Positions 1 to 10,446 of a stretch of DNA of 64,000 nt are shown piece after piece. The notes below the pieces were generated by a model. That model worked only from the letters and a program-made list of their open reading frames with translations, searched no databases and was not told where the DNA came from. The stretch is from positions 5,766,001 to 5,830,000 of the forward strand of contig JAEILZ010000001.1 in assembly GCA_018873225.1 (NCBI GenBank), written 5' to 3'. The translations under genes and the position numbers were made by a program. This DNA comes from [Phialemoniopsis] sp. UDSM-2020 (taxonomy: Eukaryota > Ascomycota > Sordariomycetes > Thyridiales > Thyridiaceae). Every line of letters starts with the position of its first letter. Position 1 is the first letter of the stretch.

Positions 1-1202
1 CTCGAGCGGCGTCTTGATGTCGATGGGCACGGTCTGGTTGGTGCTGGCGAGCGCGTCCGAGTAGTAAGTCAGGTGCTGGCCGTTGTTGACGACGTCCTTG
101 CCGCGCAGCTGGAAGGGCAGGACGCCCGTCGAGCAGTACGGCTGCTTGCGGATGGCCGACAGGACGGGCAACTGCGTGATGTTGGCCACCATGGCAAAAT
201 CATTGACGCCCGGCTTGAGCAGAATGTTGTCGATGTAGACGGTGCCAATCTCCTCGCCCAAGAGGTAGTTGTGGAAGGTGGCGTTGCCCTACAAGGAGTA
301 CCGTGTCAGCAAAAATAAAATAAAAATTGGTGCATGAAAATCAGGGAAAGGGGAAACAAAGACTTACAATCTCAAAGGTTACAATGGAGCGGTTGGGGAT
401 GTGCGCCGTGCCACGGAAGTTGTTGCCGTCGTCCTCGGGCGTGATGGAGATCTTGGTGTCGGTGACGGTCGTGCCGTTGAAGGACTGCAGACCAGGCATG
501 GTGATCGTCTTCTTGAAGGTGACGTCGTACGCCTTGCTCAGGCCCTTGACGTGGATCTTGGTGTTGCCCTCGACCGTGACGCGCAGCGTGTCGTTGGCCA
601 ACAGCCACGTGTTGAAGTCAGTGAAAGCCTGCAGGTCCGTGACGGGCGTCTCCTGCGTCACGTTGACGACCTGGAACTTGGACGAGTCGGTCTCGGGGAA
701 GTGCACCAGGGCAAAGGGCGCGTGGCCGGGCTTGTCCTCGAGGTACATGACGCCGTCAAAGGCGTCGATGGTGGCGTGCTGGGAGCCGTCGGTCGTGATG
801 GTGCTGTCAATCTTCATGAGGAACTTGTCGGGCTCGGTGTTGGTGACAACGATGCTCTGCACGTCGAGCTGGGCCTCATTGATCTTGGACTGAGCAATGT
901 TCTTGACACCCACGAAGATGCTGCGAGGCCGTGTTAGCCAATTGATCTCTGGAAGCACTTCGGAGGGTCTCATCGTGCGGTACGCGGCCGGCCGCAACGT
1001 GCTTGCGCCTGCGCCGCCCATTTCCCGCCGCGAGACATTTCATCACTTACACTAAGCAAACGACCAGGACGACAATGGCAATGAAGATGAGCAGGTACAG
1101 CCACCAGAATTTCTTGCAATGCCTTGCGCAGGTTCTCTTCTTGCCCACTCGGGCGGGCTGCTCGGCCTGAGCCACCGTCGCTTTTCCGTTCTCGGCCTCC
1201 AT
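1..1202 (-). CDS. DUF3712-type single-pass membrane protein (partial, C-terminus off the left edge)
   Basis: Three exons are visible: 1202-1051, 920-368 and 288-1, giving 331 codons before the edge. Introns 921-1050 and 289-367 have GTAAGT donors and CAG/TAG acceptors, and the first has a CTAAC branch site. The start is the first ATG before a short polar, Lys/Arg-rich head. Next comes a membrane helix at about residues 32-51 (core WWLYLLIFIAIVVLVV), then a long ectodomain of beta-rich, LEA2-like character (VKNIAQSKINEAQLDV, TFHNYLLGEEIGTVYID). Family knowledge: fungal DUF3712 proteins have this N-terminal anchor plus a lipid- or membrane-associated domain, and their biochemical role is not established. 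The topology is inferred from the sequence. The family call is from pattern recognition, but the exon chain is strong. Confidence 0.8.
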
Positions 1203-4200
1203 TTTTCAATTCGACCGTTGCTTTGTCGTCGAGATCCAATTCCAAGGTCGAGATTTCCACTTTCCGTAGTCTTCCGTCTCCTACACAACAATCGTTTCCC
1301 GTGATATTCCTTTCGTTTCCTTTCTCTCTTTTATTCTTCAGTAATGAGCGGCGGTCGTTGTGTTACAAGTATCAAAGCGAATGTGATATCCGTGTGAATG
1401 TCACGCCCAACACCCACAACACGTCGTTGATGGTCGTCGATAATCCGAACCCGGGGAATCCGAATCGCCAACTACCAGAGAGGAGAGGCAAGAAAAGAGA
1501 AGAAGGAGGCCCAAGTGGTCTGGATCTCGAGAGGAGGATTCAAGGTTTATGACAAGCACCAGCACGGAGAATAAGGAAATAGGGTCATCAAGAGCCTGGT
1601 CTACGAAAAGTGGGATGGAGCAGGGGGGTGAGGGATCATTTTCCATTTATGTTGTTTACGGGGTGCGGTATGGATTTGCCATCGCACTTTCACAGGCCAA
1701 ACGGTCTCGGTCTGGGACCAGAGAAAAGTCTCTCTCCTTGCGATGCAGATTTGCTTGCTCTGTTACTCTCCGCTGAGGAGCTTTTGGAGGGACAAGGGGG
1801 GGCGGATGACCCGATTTGCCTTGACTCGGCCGGGGTAGGCAGCCAATCTGAGGCCAATATCCGGATTGCGACTGGGGGTGGTAAATACCCTTTTCGCTGT
1901 AGTTCGATTTGGATGGGAGATCAGCGCTCCCAATTCGAGCGTTAGGGTGGCATCTCCACCTCCACTTGCGGGGAAAGGGTCGGTTTAGAGCTGATGGAGG
2001 ATGTTTGGTGGTGGTGCATTGTGGTGATGGGTGGTCTCGAGTGGTGTGGCAGCCATGGCAGCTCACATGCTAAAAAAGGTTCGAGACAAGGGGAGCTGGA
2101 ATGCTTCCGTCTGATCCTTTGCTCGGCCGGACTGCCAATCACCACACAGCATCACGTCTGGTCCGTTCCGAGTCGGAGGCCTGACGCCATCGAAGGAGAA
2201 GCCACAAAGAATAATTCCATTGATTTGTCGTTTTCCGCGACTATTCTGAGATGCCACGTTCATCATCAGTCCATCAGGGGAATTTCACCAGTAAAGCCAG
2301 ACCCTGCATCACGAAACTCGGGAGCCCGGTGGTTCAACGGCCTACACTTCCCAATGTGGCAGAGGCCGATGGCGCCGTTGGGTCCCACGGTGATCTTAGT
2401 GCCATCGCCCACCATGAAGCTTGGTATTTCAATTTTCTCTCGCTACTCCGTACACAATTGGGGAGCCCCCCGCAGCGAGCCAAGGCTAAAGTATGGTACA
2501 CACCAACTGTCTAGTGAGCCGTGCTGTGCCGTTGTCACTGCTTGCTCAGTGCTCACTGCTTGCTTGTCGTTAGAAGGTAAACTGGTGTTGGCTGGCCCCC
2601 CCTGCCTCTTTGACAGGGCCACCGCTGTCGATACGTGCATGCATGCATGCAGTGCGTGTGCGTGTGGGTGGAGATCGTCCCGAATGCCAATCTGTAGGTC
2701 TTGTTTGGTCCGAGGCATCTCGTGAGCACATGGTCTTTAGACAGAAGGAAATATTGCATCAAGCACATGCAAACCGATCATGATGTTGTTTGCTTCCCCC
2801 GACTACTCCCCCCCGAGCTGACCGCTCGGTGCTCTGAGGAAGGAGAAAAACCTGGAGAACACGGCTTGGCCTTTCTTAGCACTCTCCGCACCCCCAGACG
2901 CCAAGTACTGCAGATAGGTCTCGCCCACTCCAACCCATTACTAAAAATCGAATGGCAAAAGGCCCGTTGTCAGAAGTGCGGTGCAATCGCCACGACCCGG
3001 GCTGTCCGCTTCGTCCGCTTCAGCCGGTGTTTTCGCGGACGTGGGATGTCGTCTCTCTCAAACACGCACGTCTGATCTGTTTTGCCCTATTTGTAGATCT
3101 CCACCAGCAGCGATCTCGAACCAGGTACTGCGGCTGAAGGCAACGTTGTGTGGACAGGAGGCGAAACCTGGAACCCTGGGCTGCGGGATCTCGTGCAACC
3201 ATAGGGTACGAGCTGTTTTGCCCATTCGGCCCATCTCACTGCTAAAACAGAGGCGGCATCTCGCCAGGGGGTTACTGGAGCCTATCACGATAGCAATGGG
3301 GCATCTCTTGGCCCTCTGTGCCTCTCGCGCATCTGGCTCTCAGGGCATGTCGTGCATATTCCTACGAAATTTCCCAGGGGCAGCCAGAGGGACGTGCTCA
3401 TCGCTTGGAGTAGATTGAGGCATCCATTGACCCAGACCACGACCAAGCATTTGGAGCGTACGTACACACATCTCTGCAAGACCATGATCAGTCGTCAGCA
3501 GCCAGAGGAGAAAAAACACACAGGCCGATCATCAGAAAACTCCATAAGCAGACCCCTTCCGGCTGCAGCTCGGAGATTTGCAGGTCAAGCATTCTCAAGT
3601 CCACCAGCGGAGCAAAAGCGGCGCCCTATTGTGGTCTGGCGCCCGTTTGACTTCCCTCAAGTGGCCTAGGGCCTTGCAGGGACCGGGGTAGGTATCGTCG
3701 TTCAATGTGAGATTGCCAGGTGTTTTATCATGAGCATGAGATGCCGCATGGTGTTTGAATTATCTTACAAGTAGATCTGTGGCTTAGCATATGTTTGCTT
3801 GTGATAAGATGAATTGAAATGCTCTGTAGGTTGCTGAAGAACAAGGATCACCAACAATCGTGGCTGTTTCGCATGAAGTGCATTTTGAGCTGTTTTCGGT
3901 GCAGTCTCTCTGACTGGCAAATTCCGCCTGCTGTAATTTCAGCTGTCCCTGCCACACCCGCATCTCCGGCCTATCACACCCACAGCAAGCCACACCGTCA
4001 ATGTCAATCACTGAGAGGCAGCGCAGGGGAAAGGGGCGGACCAGCGACGCCAAACCAATTGTGGCACACGACACCGAGAGACTTTCTGGCTGCTCCGGCA
4101 TGTGGAAGTTAAGGACGGTACTTTTAAGATCTCAAAGTCGAAAGACCTCCACTCCCAGGGCATCCCTACCCATTTTTTGCAGGACTTCGATACCGTGCCT

Positions 4201-4608
4201 CTGGTGTATCGCTTGACGATCACGGACTGAATGATATTCAGGAGAATACTCCAGGAGCTCAGGAGACATGGTGCATCAACATCTAGAACACAAGAAGTCC
4301 TTCACGAGGGCCAAGTCCAAACAATCAACTGGAACCTTCCTACATGTGGCTATTGGGTCTCACTGGCTCAGTTTCGTTCTGGCAGTGATTGCCTTCACCA
4401 GAGTCCGCAAGAGGGAAAAACGATGGCTTCCAAATAAGGCAAGTGCGCCGCGTTCAAAATAGTGACATGCTATCATCCTACAGCTCTCGCAAAACTATGA
4501 AAAGGTCTACACATCTCCAAACTCTAGCTCTTCCACCTGTTACACATGTCCCGACTTTCTTTTTAGGGGGTCTATCCTCGAAGCTCACCGAGCGCCTCGG
4601 CATCCTGC
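1203..4608. other. 3.4-kb intergenic stretch without a recognisable gene
   Basis: This holds the upstream region of the DUF3712 gene and the 3' flank of the lactate dehydrogenase gene. Open frames here, up to about 240 codons, have no domain-like content and no plausible splice chain. A short TGCA repeat sits near 2636-2651. I see no tRNA, terminal repeats or transposase fragments. Confidence 0.5.
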
Positions 4609-6503
4609 TCAGATCTTCGCCTTGGCCCACAGCTGAGGCTTGTCCAACCCCGCGTCGCCATCGTAGATGTCCCGCTCCACCATCCGCGTGTTGATCTATC
4701 TCTTGTGTTAGCTCCTGTTTCTCCAAGTCTGGCTTCCGCATTTCGCCGAGTTGGGGGGCCCCGTGGGGATGGTGCTTTGGATAACATGTGAAGATGAGGG
4801 GATTCCGGGGCTTCAAGCAGAGAGGGATTGTCAACTTACGAATCTGGGGCCAAGCTCGGACAACTTCTGAACGCCGAGGAGCTTCAGGCATGTGTCGATC
4901 TCGGCAGTGAGGACTATCAGGTGAAAAACATATCGTTAGCAGCTGATACGAACACACATACTTCGTCCCTTACAACACCACAAGTCGTCTCGCGGATGGA
5001 CAATACTCACTCTCAAACGTCCTGTGCACGCCCTGCCATCCACCGGCACCGAGACCCCAGAGCGCCGCGCGGCCAACACCGACCGCCTTGGCACCCAGGC
5101 ATAGCGCCTTGACAACATCGGTGCCGCGCCTGACGCCACCGTCGACCCAGACGTCGATCTTGTCGAGAACTTCGGGGCAGTACTTGCGGATCTCGAGCAG
5201 CGTGTGGATGGCCGGGGGCGCCGTATCAAGCGCCCGCCCGCCGTGGTTGGACAAGATGACGCCGGCCACCGACCCGGGGTGCTGCTCGGCGTACCGCGCC
5301 GCCAGGTAGGCGTCCTCGTGCGTCTGCACGCCCTTGAGCACGATGGGCAGGTCCGTGTGCTGCCGCAGCCACGGCAGCGTCGTGTGCCACTTGAGGTCGG
5401 CCGCTGTGCCCCAGAACATCTGCTGTCCGATGCCGCCGCCACCGGGCCTCGCGTCGCCGCCCTGCGAGGGCGCCGAGATCTGCAGCTGGCCCTCGAACTG
5501 CGACTTCTCGTCGAGCTCGCGCTTGCCCGGCACGGGCGCGTCGAGCGTGAGCACGATGAACTTGTAGAACTTGCGCATCTTGTTGATGCGCGCCAGCATG
5601 GCCTCGCTCTTGCGCCGGTCGTTCTGCACGTAGATCTGCCACCCAAAGACCTGGCCCTCCTTGGCGTCGGCGACGATCTGCTCGGGCGTCATGCTGGCGT
5701 TGTGGCTGACGACCTGCATGCCATTGAAGCTCGAGATGCCCTTGGCGATGCCCGCCTCGCCATCCGGATGCGCCAGCCTGGCCATGGCGGCGGGAGCAAC
5801 GAAGACCGGAGTGCCGATCTTGTGGCCGAATACGGTCGTAGACTGGTCGGCCTTTGTGCAGTCGACGAACACCCGCGGTCTCAGAAGGATGTTGCGGTAA
5901 ACGGTATTGTTGTAGTACTTTGACATCAAATCGTCACCAGCGGAAAAGTAGTATGCATAGCACTTGCGCGAGACCTGTTTCGTAGCGACGTCCTCGATCT
6001 CGTCCAGATTCATAAGGGACTCGAGTGGCGGCGGCGGCTCCTTACCATCCTTACCGCCCTTGGCCTTTTGCGCGCCCTGCGTCTTGGCCTCTAACCTCTT
6101 GAGACTCTCCATGTCGACCTGGCCCAGCTTCGCCTCGGGCTTCATGTGCTCAATCAGGGTTCCCTCGGGGTGTACGGGGTCGAAGTCCTCGGTGGCATCC
6201 TTGCCGGCCAGCTGGAGGATGATCTTGGAGCCTCCCGGGTGCTCGGGCAGGAACTCGGTGACGTCCCAAACTTCGCCGTAGAGAATGACCCAGCAGCTCT
6301 CAGCGGTGTTGTGCTTGGCGACTGCTCGGGGTTAGCAATTGAGCTCATTCAGTGCATGATATCCAAAGCAGTCGGGGGTGACAGCACCCCAGTGCCTCCA
6401 ATGGCTACCGAGCTCTGGTGCGACCAAACAGACCGCCACCGCGGATCTTCGGCGGGAAATCGGAAGACGACTGACCTTCTTCGGCGTCAAATATCTTGAC
6501 CAT
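4609..6503 (-). CDS. L-lactate dehydrogenase (cytochrome b2-type): cytochrome b5 + FMN alpha-hydroxyacid dehydrogenase
   Basis: Family members oxidise L-lactate or a related 2-hydroxyacid to the 2-oxoacid using FMN, with electrons passing to the fused b5 haem. Four exons (6503-6476, 6321-5011, 4913-4840, 4695-4609) give 499 residues. Residues 1-80 are a b5 domain with EHPGG (axial His37) and FDPVHPEGT (His60). The remainder is an FMN barrel containing [12 protein letters not shown] with catalytic His369, a VLKGV lysine, and the phosphate-binding [15 protein letters not shown]. The protein begins [14 protein letters not shown], directly at the b5 fold. The mitochondrial presequence of yeast Cyb2 is therefore absent, which suggests a cytosolic or otherwise non-canonical location (inference). 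Other 2-hydroxyacids such as glycolate or mandelate cannot be excluded as substrate. Intron 1 (6322-6475) separates the first nine codons from the haem domain. Confidence 0.9.
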
Positions 6504-7793
6504 CTTGGAGACGGGGCCTTGTCGGCGAGCAAGACCAGATGTGTAAGAGAGATGTCGTGTCAGGGAGGATTTTCCCGATCAGAATTGATCACCAACGAAG
6601 AGACAACAAGAAGAAATCGGCAGACAGAGGCCTGTCGCGAGAAGGCGTCTCCGGGGTGCGGGATGCATCTTGTATGGTGGAGTGCATTGCTGTGGGGGGT
6701 TTGGTGACCAAAAGCTATCCACTTTCGTAATGCTGGAGCGCTGGCTGGTTCGTCTGGCTCCTTGAACTAGGCATCGTGGAGCAACCCTCGGGGTCATTTC
6801 CGCCGACGCCCAGCGGTCGCACCCTTTCATGGCGGTCTGCCGAGAGAGGCGCTGCGCCGGTCTCGCTCGGCCTGATGCTGGCGCTGATTGAAGCTGTGCT
6901 CTCGGTCTGATATATCGTAGCCCTGCGAGGCCGGCGCAAATCAACCATGAAGAATTGAGCCCAGTCACACTGATTGTGTGGAATCTGTCGCATCTCAATG
7001 AAGCATTTACTTTCCTTAATTGTCATTGCTATGATCACCCAAGGTCTCTGAGAAACGATGAGTTACGTACATCTCAGTAAAATATCCAGGATCCAACCTC
7101 CGGATATCCGCTTGTACTCCGTACAGCATGTTGAAGAAGCCAGCACTCAGCCGCACGCAAGCAGCACGTGGAACGGAGCGGCTGGCAAGGTCCTTGCCTT
7201 GTCTTCACCATTTGTCTCAGAGTTTCACTGTGCATGGGCGGGCGGCTTGTCTGCCGTCCGGGCGTTAATGGGGTGACCCCGATAAACTTGCTATCGTTAG
7301 ATGGTATGCACTGGAGCACATGTACGAGTCCGATATCTATTGCCGGCTGATACCCTGAGCAAGATGAACGACGTTGTTCATTTGATCCTATTCTGAGACC
7401 TTCAATGACCGTCCACGTATTTTATCTCAGAGCTGAGGTGGCCAAAGTAAAAGCCACCAAAATCGCCAGCAGTCGGTAGCTATCTACGAAGTACCATTGA
7501 GACCCTGAAAGAGGGCGGGTCCGCGCCCCGCAGCTGCCTAGAAGCCGCATTCTCCAGCCCATCCCGCCCGCTATCGCGTGCTTATCAACATCCCCCATAT
7601 CGCCGTCGTCATAGCGATACCACAAGCCAGCCCAGGACAAGTATCTGCCGCACAACACCTCCCCAAACCACACCCTCTTGTATCAAGTGATCTAGTTTCT
7701 CGAGCACTATAACGATTTTGGGAGGGGCATTTCTTCCAACAGGACCCAGGCGCACACCAGCGCACATAACTACCCCGCCACCGAGAGATCGAC
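6504..7793. promoter_or_regulatory. Intergenic region between two divergent genes
   Basis: These 1.3 kb separate the lactate dehydrogenase start (leftward) from the SGNH hydrolase start (rightward), so both promoters must lie here. I see no convincing TATA box, repeat or additional coding exon. Confidence 0.5.
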
Positions 7794-8839
7794 ATGGACC
7801 AGCAGCAGCAGGCAGCACCGCAGACCCCGATCCGCATCCTCTGCTTTGGCGACTCGCTGACGGCGGGCTACTCGGGCTGGGGCGGCATCTATCATCCCTA
7901 CAGTGAACAGTTGACCGAGAGACTCAAGGCCGCTGGATATGGCGGCGGTATTGTCGAGGAGACGACCGACGGCGTGCCGGGCGATGTGACGGGCATGTTC
8001 ATGTCGCGCATCCTGAGCCACTGTGAGTTCTTCCTCTTGGCACTGAAGAACAATAACAGAAAATCAGTTCTAATCATAATTCTGTCCCCTGACATAGTCG
8101 GACGTGATAGAGGCAGACAACCCTACGACTGGACGATCGTCCTCGGCGGTACCAAGTACGTTCCCCCCTAAGTCACGCGCACCCACCCCTCCTCCCCAAG
8201 TTTCCAGACTGCTGACCTTTGTGCACCACGCCCACCCTCCAGCGACCTAGCATACGCCTTCGAACCCGAGCAAATCTTCCAGAACCTCGAAAAGACATGG
8301 AGCGTCGCCCTGTCGAACCGCAGCAAGGTGCTCGCCCTGACCGTGCCCGAGGCCGGCGTCCAGAAACACGAGCAGCTCAGCAAGAGGCGGCAGCGCCTCA
8401 ACGAGCTCATCAAGAGCTACAACCGTGAGAACTTGTACGTATATCCCCTCTCACCCTCGCGGAGTCAGTCTCAGAGGCGAACACTGGGTTGACATCCTGC
8501 GTCCGTAGCTACGTCTTTGACTTCCACGCCGCCTTGCCCTACCACTCCCTTTCAGCCGAAGACAGAGAGAAGTACTGGGACGACCACATCCACCTCACAT
8601 CTGACGGCTACGACTTCATGGGCGACAAGATTGCCGAGGCGCTCACAGAGATCATGGGCAAACCTGTAAACGGCAGTGCCCCGGCGACGAACGGCACGAC
8701 GGCCGAGGCGGCACCCAAGCGGCCGACGAGGAGGCGGCGGGTCTTCAAGGACGACGATAATAAGTTTGTCGAGGAGGCCGGCGACCCGACGCTCATAGAC
8801 CAGGGATACATCGTCGTGAGGCGCAAGGATTTGGACTAG
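7794..8839 (+). CDS. SGNH/GDSL-family hydrolase (esterase/lipase-like)
   Basis: Four exons (7794-8022, 8098-8155, 8243-8434, 8509-8839) encode 269 residues. Block I is FGDSLTAGY near residue 18 with the nucleophilic Ser. The block III Asn lies in LGGTND, a motif formed only when intron 2 is removed. The catalytic DxxH of block V is in DDHIHLTSDGY. These residues define SGNH hydrolases, which cleave ester bonds in lipids, acetylated sugars or other small esters; the substrate here is unknown. There is no signal peptide, so it is probably intracellular. After the catalytic core comes a low-complexity, basic tail (KRPTRRRRVFKDDDNK) of about 60 residues not needed for the fold. The acceptor of intron 1 (TAG at 8095-8097) is the most natural choice but could be slightly misplaced. 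Confidence 0.87.
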
Positions 8840-9118
8840 ACTCGAGGAGAAACATGGGCACGGCGCACACAATGGAAATTGGATGTTTGAAGCAAAGCCG
8901 GCGCATGGGGTAGAGCCTCCGGGACAGGCAGGACACTTTTGATACTTTATGATTCCCTTTGATATCGATTTCGTTTGTTTTTTGATAATTCACTGGTCTA
9001 ATTCTTACTGCATGTCTCATGTGATGCTCCCTCTTCGTGAACCCTTGTCACGTTGTACCTAGAACGCCTGCCGTGTGTGATGGGAAAGCCAACGCCACTG
9101 ATGAAGAGAAGGAAATGT

Positions 9119-10446
9119 TCATACAACCAGGTTCGCGGCCACGAACTCCTAGTAGTCTTGTGTCAGCTCATATCCATGGATTTGGAGGGCGATTGTGGAA
9201 TAGAACGTACCGGAAAGTCCCGCTGCAGAGCATTGGTGACGTTTTCGACTTCCTCAGCCAGACTCTGCACGTTGGCATCCCATTGCCGCATCTCCTTGCC
9301 GACGACGACCTCCGCCCGGCCGCTGCCCTTCTCGCCCGAGGCCTCGCCGCCCTCGAACCAGATCACGCGGTCAATCTGGTCGATGCGGCCCACGAGGCGG
9401 CCCTGCTCGATCATGCGCGCCGTCGTCTCTTCGGCCTTGTCGGCGTCGAGGCCCAGCAGCAGTCCCAGGGCGTCAAAGTCGATGTTGCTGTAGAGGCGGC
9501 TCGCGCCGAGCAGGTTGTGCTCGACGACGGCCTTGGCCAGCACGGTGGAGCCGTCGGCCGTGCGAGCGAGCTGATGCGGCTGCAAGTCCTCGGCGAACTT
9601 TTCGACTTCGCGCGGCGCGAGCAGGCGGTCGAGGAACATCTTCTCGAGGATGCCGAACTCGTCGAGCCCCGGCGCGCGCTCGTCCTTGTACAGGCGGCCC
9701 AGGGCGCGGCTGCGCAGCGGGCCGGCGGGGGCGAGGACGGCGCACTTGACGGCCATGGCCAGGGTGTGCAGGCGCTCCTCCTCGGCGATGGCTGTGCTAA
9801 AGCTGATGTCGTGGTAGGCCTGGCTGGCGGCGAGGAACTCGCGCTGGGCGTCGTTGATGCGGGCCTGGGACAGCTTGAAGTGCAGGTTGAGGTCCCGGTC
9901 GGACACGGTGTGCATGACGTTCTTGAGCTTGTTGAGGTAGGTGCCCGCGGCGGTGCTGTCGTCGACCTCGAGGTAGTCGCGCACGATGCGGATCCAGACG
10001 CGCACGCGCTCCTCGTTGCTCACGCGGCGCTGGCTGCTGTCGAGGGGGATCTCGGCGAGCACCTTGGCGGCGTCCTCAAAGTCCTCGTTGTGCTCGTGGG
10101 CGGTGGCGATGAGCTCGCGCAGGGCCGTCGACTGCTCGACGTAGCTCGAGGCGGCCTGGGCGTTGCTCTCGAGCTGGCCGAGCACGTGCCTGCCGACCTC
10201 GATCGACAGGTCGTGGTTCTTGAGCTGCTGGAGGGTGGTGATGAAGGCGGCCAGGACGGCGCGCGTGGCGACGATGCCCAGTGTCCCACTGAGGAAGGCT
10301 TCCGATATGCTGTTCAGGTCTTGTGCGATAGTGCTAGGCGAGGACAGATTCTTGATGCTGCCGAGGAGCGATTCAAAGGCGGGGCCCTTATCGCCAGACG
10401 AGCCAGCGATCTGGGCGAGCGCCTCGCTCACCTTGGGCGACGCCAT
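9119..10446 (-). CDS. csnD: COP9 signalosome complex subunit 4 (CSN4/CsnD)
   Basis: CSN4 is a PCI-domain scaffold subunit of the COP9 signalosome, which removes Nedd8 from cullins and so regulates cullin-RING ubiquitin ligases. Exon 1 (10446-9211) carries nearly the whole protein. A 62-nt intron (GTACGT donor, CTGAC branch, TAG acceptor) leads to a last exon encoding only EFVAANLVV plus stop. Total length is 421 residues, against about 405 in animals and Aspergillus. The N-terminal two thirds are helical repeats (EVGRHVLGQLESNAQAAS). The PCI winged helix covers roughly residues 230-370, containing EFGILEKMFLDRLL and ARMIEQGRLVGRIDQIDRV, the classical CSN4 helix ending. The ATG chosen starts MASPKVSEALAQIAG; upstream in-frame codons lack family similarity. 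Ignoring the last intron would replace the conserved C-terminus with an unrelated tail. Confidence 0.92.

Noticed and set aside
1994..2725. 243-codon + frame
   Set aside because: No domain-like content, Trp/Cys/His in random order, no splice context and no codon bias like that of the real genes.
3190..3260. Possible 5S rRNA because of CCATAGGGT
   Set aside because: Only a short match; the following conserved 5S blocks and stems are missing.
5204..5923. 239-codon + frame over the lactate dehydrogenase gene
   Set aside because: Antisense shadow of a GC-rich exon; the minus strand has full FMN-dehydrogenase motifs.
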